Part shown: one piece after another, positions 4,706-6,726 of the stretch
Numbering within the stretch: position 1 is the first letter of the stretch
How the letters are laid out: every line of letters starts with the position of its first letter
DNA from: an uncultured Bacteroidales bacterium
Lineage (GTDB): Bacteria > Bacteroidota > Bacteroidia > Bacteroidales > Paludibacteraceae
NCBI GenBank assembly: GCA_903873355.1
Contig: CAIQOG010000518.1
Location: 1 to 6,726, forward strand
Reading direction: 5' to 3'
Length of the DNA: 6,726 nt
Program-made: the position numbers and the translations under genes
The notes under the pieces: generated by a model
What the model saw: the letters and a program-made list of their open reading frames with translations, nothing else
Database searches by the model: none
Told to the model about the DNA's origin: nothing

Positions 4706-6726
4706 ATGAGTAAAATTAAACACAAATCTAAAAAAATTAAATTAATTGCATGGGGAATAATTATGTTCCTGACAGCCGGATTATCATTCAATCTTACTGC
4801 ACAAACAGTTGTAACATTATCAACTGAAACTTCATGGACTTGTCCTGCAGGTGTAAACACCATTCAAATAGAATGTTGGGGTGCAGGTGGTGGCGGCGGA
4901 GGTGCCACATCGAGTGCAGGTAGAGCCGGAGGTGGTGGTGCAGGTGGTGCTTACGTCAAAAACACATCCGTTTCAGTAACTCCGGGAACTACTTATACTA
5001 TTTCCATAGGTACTGGTGGATTGGCAGGAGGAACCTCGTCAACTACATGTAACGCATCGGCCGGTGGCAATACAACTGCTACAATTGGTTCTGTTACAAT
5101 TACTGCTGTAGGTGGTACAGGTGGCACCGGTGGTGCAAGTGCAACAGCTGGAATTGGTACTGGTGGGACTGGTTCTACAACCGGAAATGTTGGTTTTTCT
5201 GAATCTTTTAATTTTGCAGGTGGCAATGGTGCAAATGGTATATTAAGCACACGTACAGGTGGTGGTGGCGGTGCTGCCGGCAGTAATGGTGCTGGTGGTA
5301 ATGCCAGTTCAACCGATGTTACCGGTGGTATAGCCGGAACAGGTGGTGGAAATGGTGCCAATGGTGTCGCAGCTACGGCTGTAGGAATTGCAGGAAGTGT
5401 TCCCGGTGGTGGCGGAAGTGGCGGATTCGGAAGTGCAAAAGCCGGAGGAGCCGGAGGAGCTGGTCGAATTGTAATTACATATAGTACTGGTCCGGCGATT
5501 CCTAAATGGACTGCCGGTTGGCCAAAAATTGAAATGACTTCGTATACTTCGCTCACAGCAAAAGCTAATACAAATACAGCAGGAAACGTATATTTTGTTA
5601 TACTACCGGGTGGTGCTACTGCTCCTACTTCTGCACAGGTAAAAGCAGGACAGGATGCAAGCGGTGCAGATGTGGCTAAAAAAGGAACAATTGCATGTGC
5701 ACAAGCTTCAACCGAATATACAATGGATATTATGGGTTTGAGCGAAAGTACAACTTATGATGTATATTTTGTAGCTGAAGATAATGTACCGACCTTACAG
5801 CTAACTCCTGCTATGGTTAGTATTACATTCGGAAGCAGCTCGAAAACGGATCAAACCATTACCTTTCCGGCACTTGATAATAAAGCCGTAGGTGATGCTG
5901 ATTTTAGTCCATCAGCATTTGCAAGTTCTGAATTACCAATAAATTATACCAGTTCAAATCCGGCAGTTGCCACAATAATTAGTGGAAATATTCATATTGT
6001 TGGTGCAGGAACAACTACTATCACGGCTTCACAACCAGGAGATGCAAGTTTTAATCCGGCAGTGAGTGTAAGTCAGACTTTGACAGTAACAACTGTTACC
6101 AAGCTGAATCAAACTATCACATTTCCTGCTATTGTTGCTAAAGCGGTTAGTGACGCTGACTTTGATGCACTTGCAACAGCCTCGTCAGGATTAGCTGTTA
6201 TACTGGTAAGCTCAAACACTGCAGTTGCTACCATCGTTAGTGGCAAAATACATATCGTAGGTGCAGGAAAATCGACAATCACTGCTTCACAGGCTGGAAA
6301 TGGCACATATAATGCAGCAGCCGATGTAAGTCAGTTATTAACTGTTGTTGGTGCGAAACAAAATCAAACCATTACTTTCCCTGCATTACCAAATGTTGTA
6401 AATGTGGGTGATGCCGATCTTACTCCGGGTGCAACTACCGATGCTGTTTATGTTGCTCCTGTTGATCCGAACTTATTCCTTAACACAACACGTTTCGCAG
6501 CTGTTACAGTAACTTCGGGAGTGAAATTTGCGACTGTTACCAATTATAAAGGTGTTGTTCAGGATTTGAGTTGCGATATTTATCAACCAACGGGTGATGT
6601 ATCTACCGACAGACCTTGTATAATCTGGATGCATGGTGGTGGTTTCCGTACCGGTTCAGTAAGAACTCAGGGCTACATTGTAACCTATTCTACAGCTTTT
6701 GCAAAACGTGGTTATGTTTGTATCTC
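4706..6726 (+). CDS. Secreted modular esterase: glycine-rich domain, FN3-like module, Ig-like repeats, alpha/beta-hydrolase (3'-truncated by window)
   Basis: The frame is open from ATG 4706-4708 to the window edge, 673 full codons with no stop. Residues 1-32 are a signal peptide (KHKSKKIK, hydrophobic core, LTA before Q33). Residues about 34-260 form a glycine-rich domain, about one-third glycine after residue 58, opening with SWTCPAGVNTIQIECWGAGG and closing with AGRIVITY. Residues about 267-376 resemble a fibronectin-III-like module (KWTAGWPKIE; STTYDVYFVAED). Ig-like repeats begin with QTITFPA at 383 and 469, with a shortened third at 554. From about residue 590 an esterase begins: LSCDIYQPTGD, then CIIWMHGGGF with the HGGG oxyanion-hole motif at 643-646, as in carboxylesterase/acetyl- or feruloyl-esterase-like alpha/beta hydrolases. 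Ser nucleophile, Asp/Glu and His would lie beyond the window, as would any type IX secretion tag. A later Met20 is a poor start because it would cut the signal peptide. Secretion, and acyl-ester removal from glycans, are inferred. Divergent from the GH2 operon. Confidence 0.88.
   Translation, partial: MSKIKHKSKKIKLIAWGIIMFLTAGLSFNLTAQTVVTLSTETSWTCPAGVNTIQIECWGAGGGGGGATSSAGRAGGGGAGGAYVKNTSVSVTPGTTYTISIGTGGLAGGTSSTTCNASAGGNTTATIGSVTITAVGGTGGTGGASATAGIGTGGTGSTTGNVGFSESFNFAGGNGANGILSTRTGGGGGAAGSNGAGGNASSTDVTGGIAGTGGGNGANGVAATAVGIAGSVPGGGGSGGFGSAKAGGAGGAGRIVITYSTGPAIPKWTAGWPKIEMTSYTSLTAKANTNTAGNVYFVILPGGATAPTSAQVKAGQDASGADVAKKGTIACAQASTEYTMDIMGLSESTTYDVYFVAEDNVPTLQLTPAMVSITFGSSSKTDQTITFPALDNKAVGDADFSPSAFASSELPINYTSSNPAVATIISGNIHIVGAGTTTITASQPGDASFNPAVSVSQTLTVTTVTKLNQTITFPAIVAKAVSDADFDALATASSGLAVILVSSNTAVATIVSGKIHIVGAGKSTITASQAGNGTYNAAADVSQLLTVVGAKQNQTITFPALPNVVNVGDADLTPGATTDAVYVAPVDPNLFLNTTRFAAVTVTSGVKFATVTNYKGVVQDLSCDIYQPTGDVSTDRPCIIWMHGGGFRTGSVRTQGYIVTYSTAFAKRGYVCI
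4853..5485 (+). other. Glycine-rich domain-coding segment, low complexity
   Basis: This part of the esterase gene encodes residues about 50-260 and is dominated by GGT/GGA/GGC, GCN and ACN codons, with runs of up to six consecutive glycines. The opening (CPAGV.TI.IECWGAGGGGG) and closing (GGAGRIVITY) strands match the general pattern of glycine-rich domains found in bacterial surface proteins and phage tail proteins, where two beta-rich ends flank a polyglycine-rich core. The glycine codons vary, so it is not a simple microsatellite. Confidence 0.7.
5852..6109 (+). repeat. Ig-like repeat 1 (86 codons)
   Basis: This encodes residues 383-468, beginning QTITFPAL, then GDADF, NYTSSNPAVATIISGNIHIVG and TTTITASQPGD, ending near VSQTLTV plus a short linker. 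The pattern suits bacterial Ig-like (BIG2/MBG-like) modules common in secreted Bacteroidota proteins. These act as spacers or stalks. Confidence 0.8.
6110..6364 (+). repeat. Ig-like repeat 2 (85 codons)
   Basis: This encodes residues 469-553 and repeats the same landmarks: QTITFPAI, DADF, SSNTAVATIVSGKIHIVGAG, STITASQAGN and VSQLLTVV. It is clearly homologous to repeat 1 at protein level, but many codons differ at the third position, so the duplication is not recent. Confidence 0.8.
6365..6442 (+). repeat. Partial third Ig-like repeat (about 26 codons)
   Basis: QTITFPALPNV and GDADLTPGATTD (residues 554-579) match the first quarter of the other repeats. The remaining strands, including the SSN.AVATI..G.IHIVGAG core and the ITASQ segment, are absent, and sequence passes directly into the linker before the esterase. 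The frame is preserved. Confidence 0.7.

Noticed and set aside
4853..5485. Glycine-codon runs as a tandem DNA repeat or CRISPR-like array
   Set aside because: The GGT-type runs are irregular with varied third positions and no fixed period or spacers; they are explained by the low-complexity protein sequence.
4993..5556. Long minus-strand open frame encoding a proline/alanine-rich protein of 187 residues
   Set aside because: It is exactly antisense to the glycine-rich region. GGT/GGC and GCN codons on the plus strand read as proline, alanine and valine codons on the other strand and rarely create stops. It has no signal peptide, no recognisable fold and no upstream promoter context.
6109..6306. 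Minus-strand open frame of 65 codons
   Set aside because: It is antisense to Ig-like repeat 2 inside a well-supported plus-strand gene and shows no coding features of its own.

Overview
The window looks like a carbohydrate-utilisation region of a Bacteroidota genome, probably Bacteroidales-like. The evidence is the C-terminal end of a hybrid two-component regulator (receiver plus AraC helix-turn-helix), secreted glycoside hydrolases, absence of Shine-Dalgarno sequences, AT-rich intergenic DNA with TAnnTTTG promoter-like motifs, and a large secreted protein with the 'QTITFPA' Ig-like repeats common in that phylum. Genus-level placement is inference only.

Layout. (1) 1-702, plus strand: the last 233 codons of a regulator that begins upstream of the window. 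(2) 703-769: short convergent gap with no convincing terminator. (3) 770-1753 and 1766-4447, both minus strand: a GH43-like five-bladed beta-propeller hydrolase and, 12 bp upstream of it, a GH2 enzyme with a malectin-like C-terminus. Both have signal peptides and they probably form one transcript, GH2 first. (4) 4448-4705: a 258-bp AT-rich divergent intergenic region with promoter-like motifs facing both ways and an 8-bp direct repeat (AACGTTCA) spaced exactly 50 bp. (5) 4706 to the window end, plus strand: a long reading frame with no stop in the window. It encodes a secreted modular protein: signal peptide, large glycine-rich domain, fibronectin-III-like module, two and a partial Ig-like repeats, then the N-terminal part of an alpha/beta-hydrolase esterase with an HGGGF oxyanion-hole motif.

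How the genes may work together (inference): the regulator would sense a glycan fragment and control the nearby enzymes. The esterase would remove acyl groups, and the GH2 and GH43-like enzymes would trim side chains or oligosaccharides in the periplasm or outside the cell. No SusC/SusD pair is visible, so this is either the edge of a larger polysaccharide utilisation locus or a small enzyme cluster. The most unusual item is the glycine-rich/Ig/esterase fusion at the right end.
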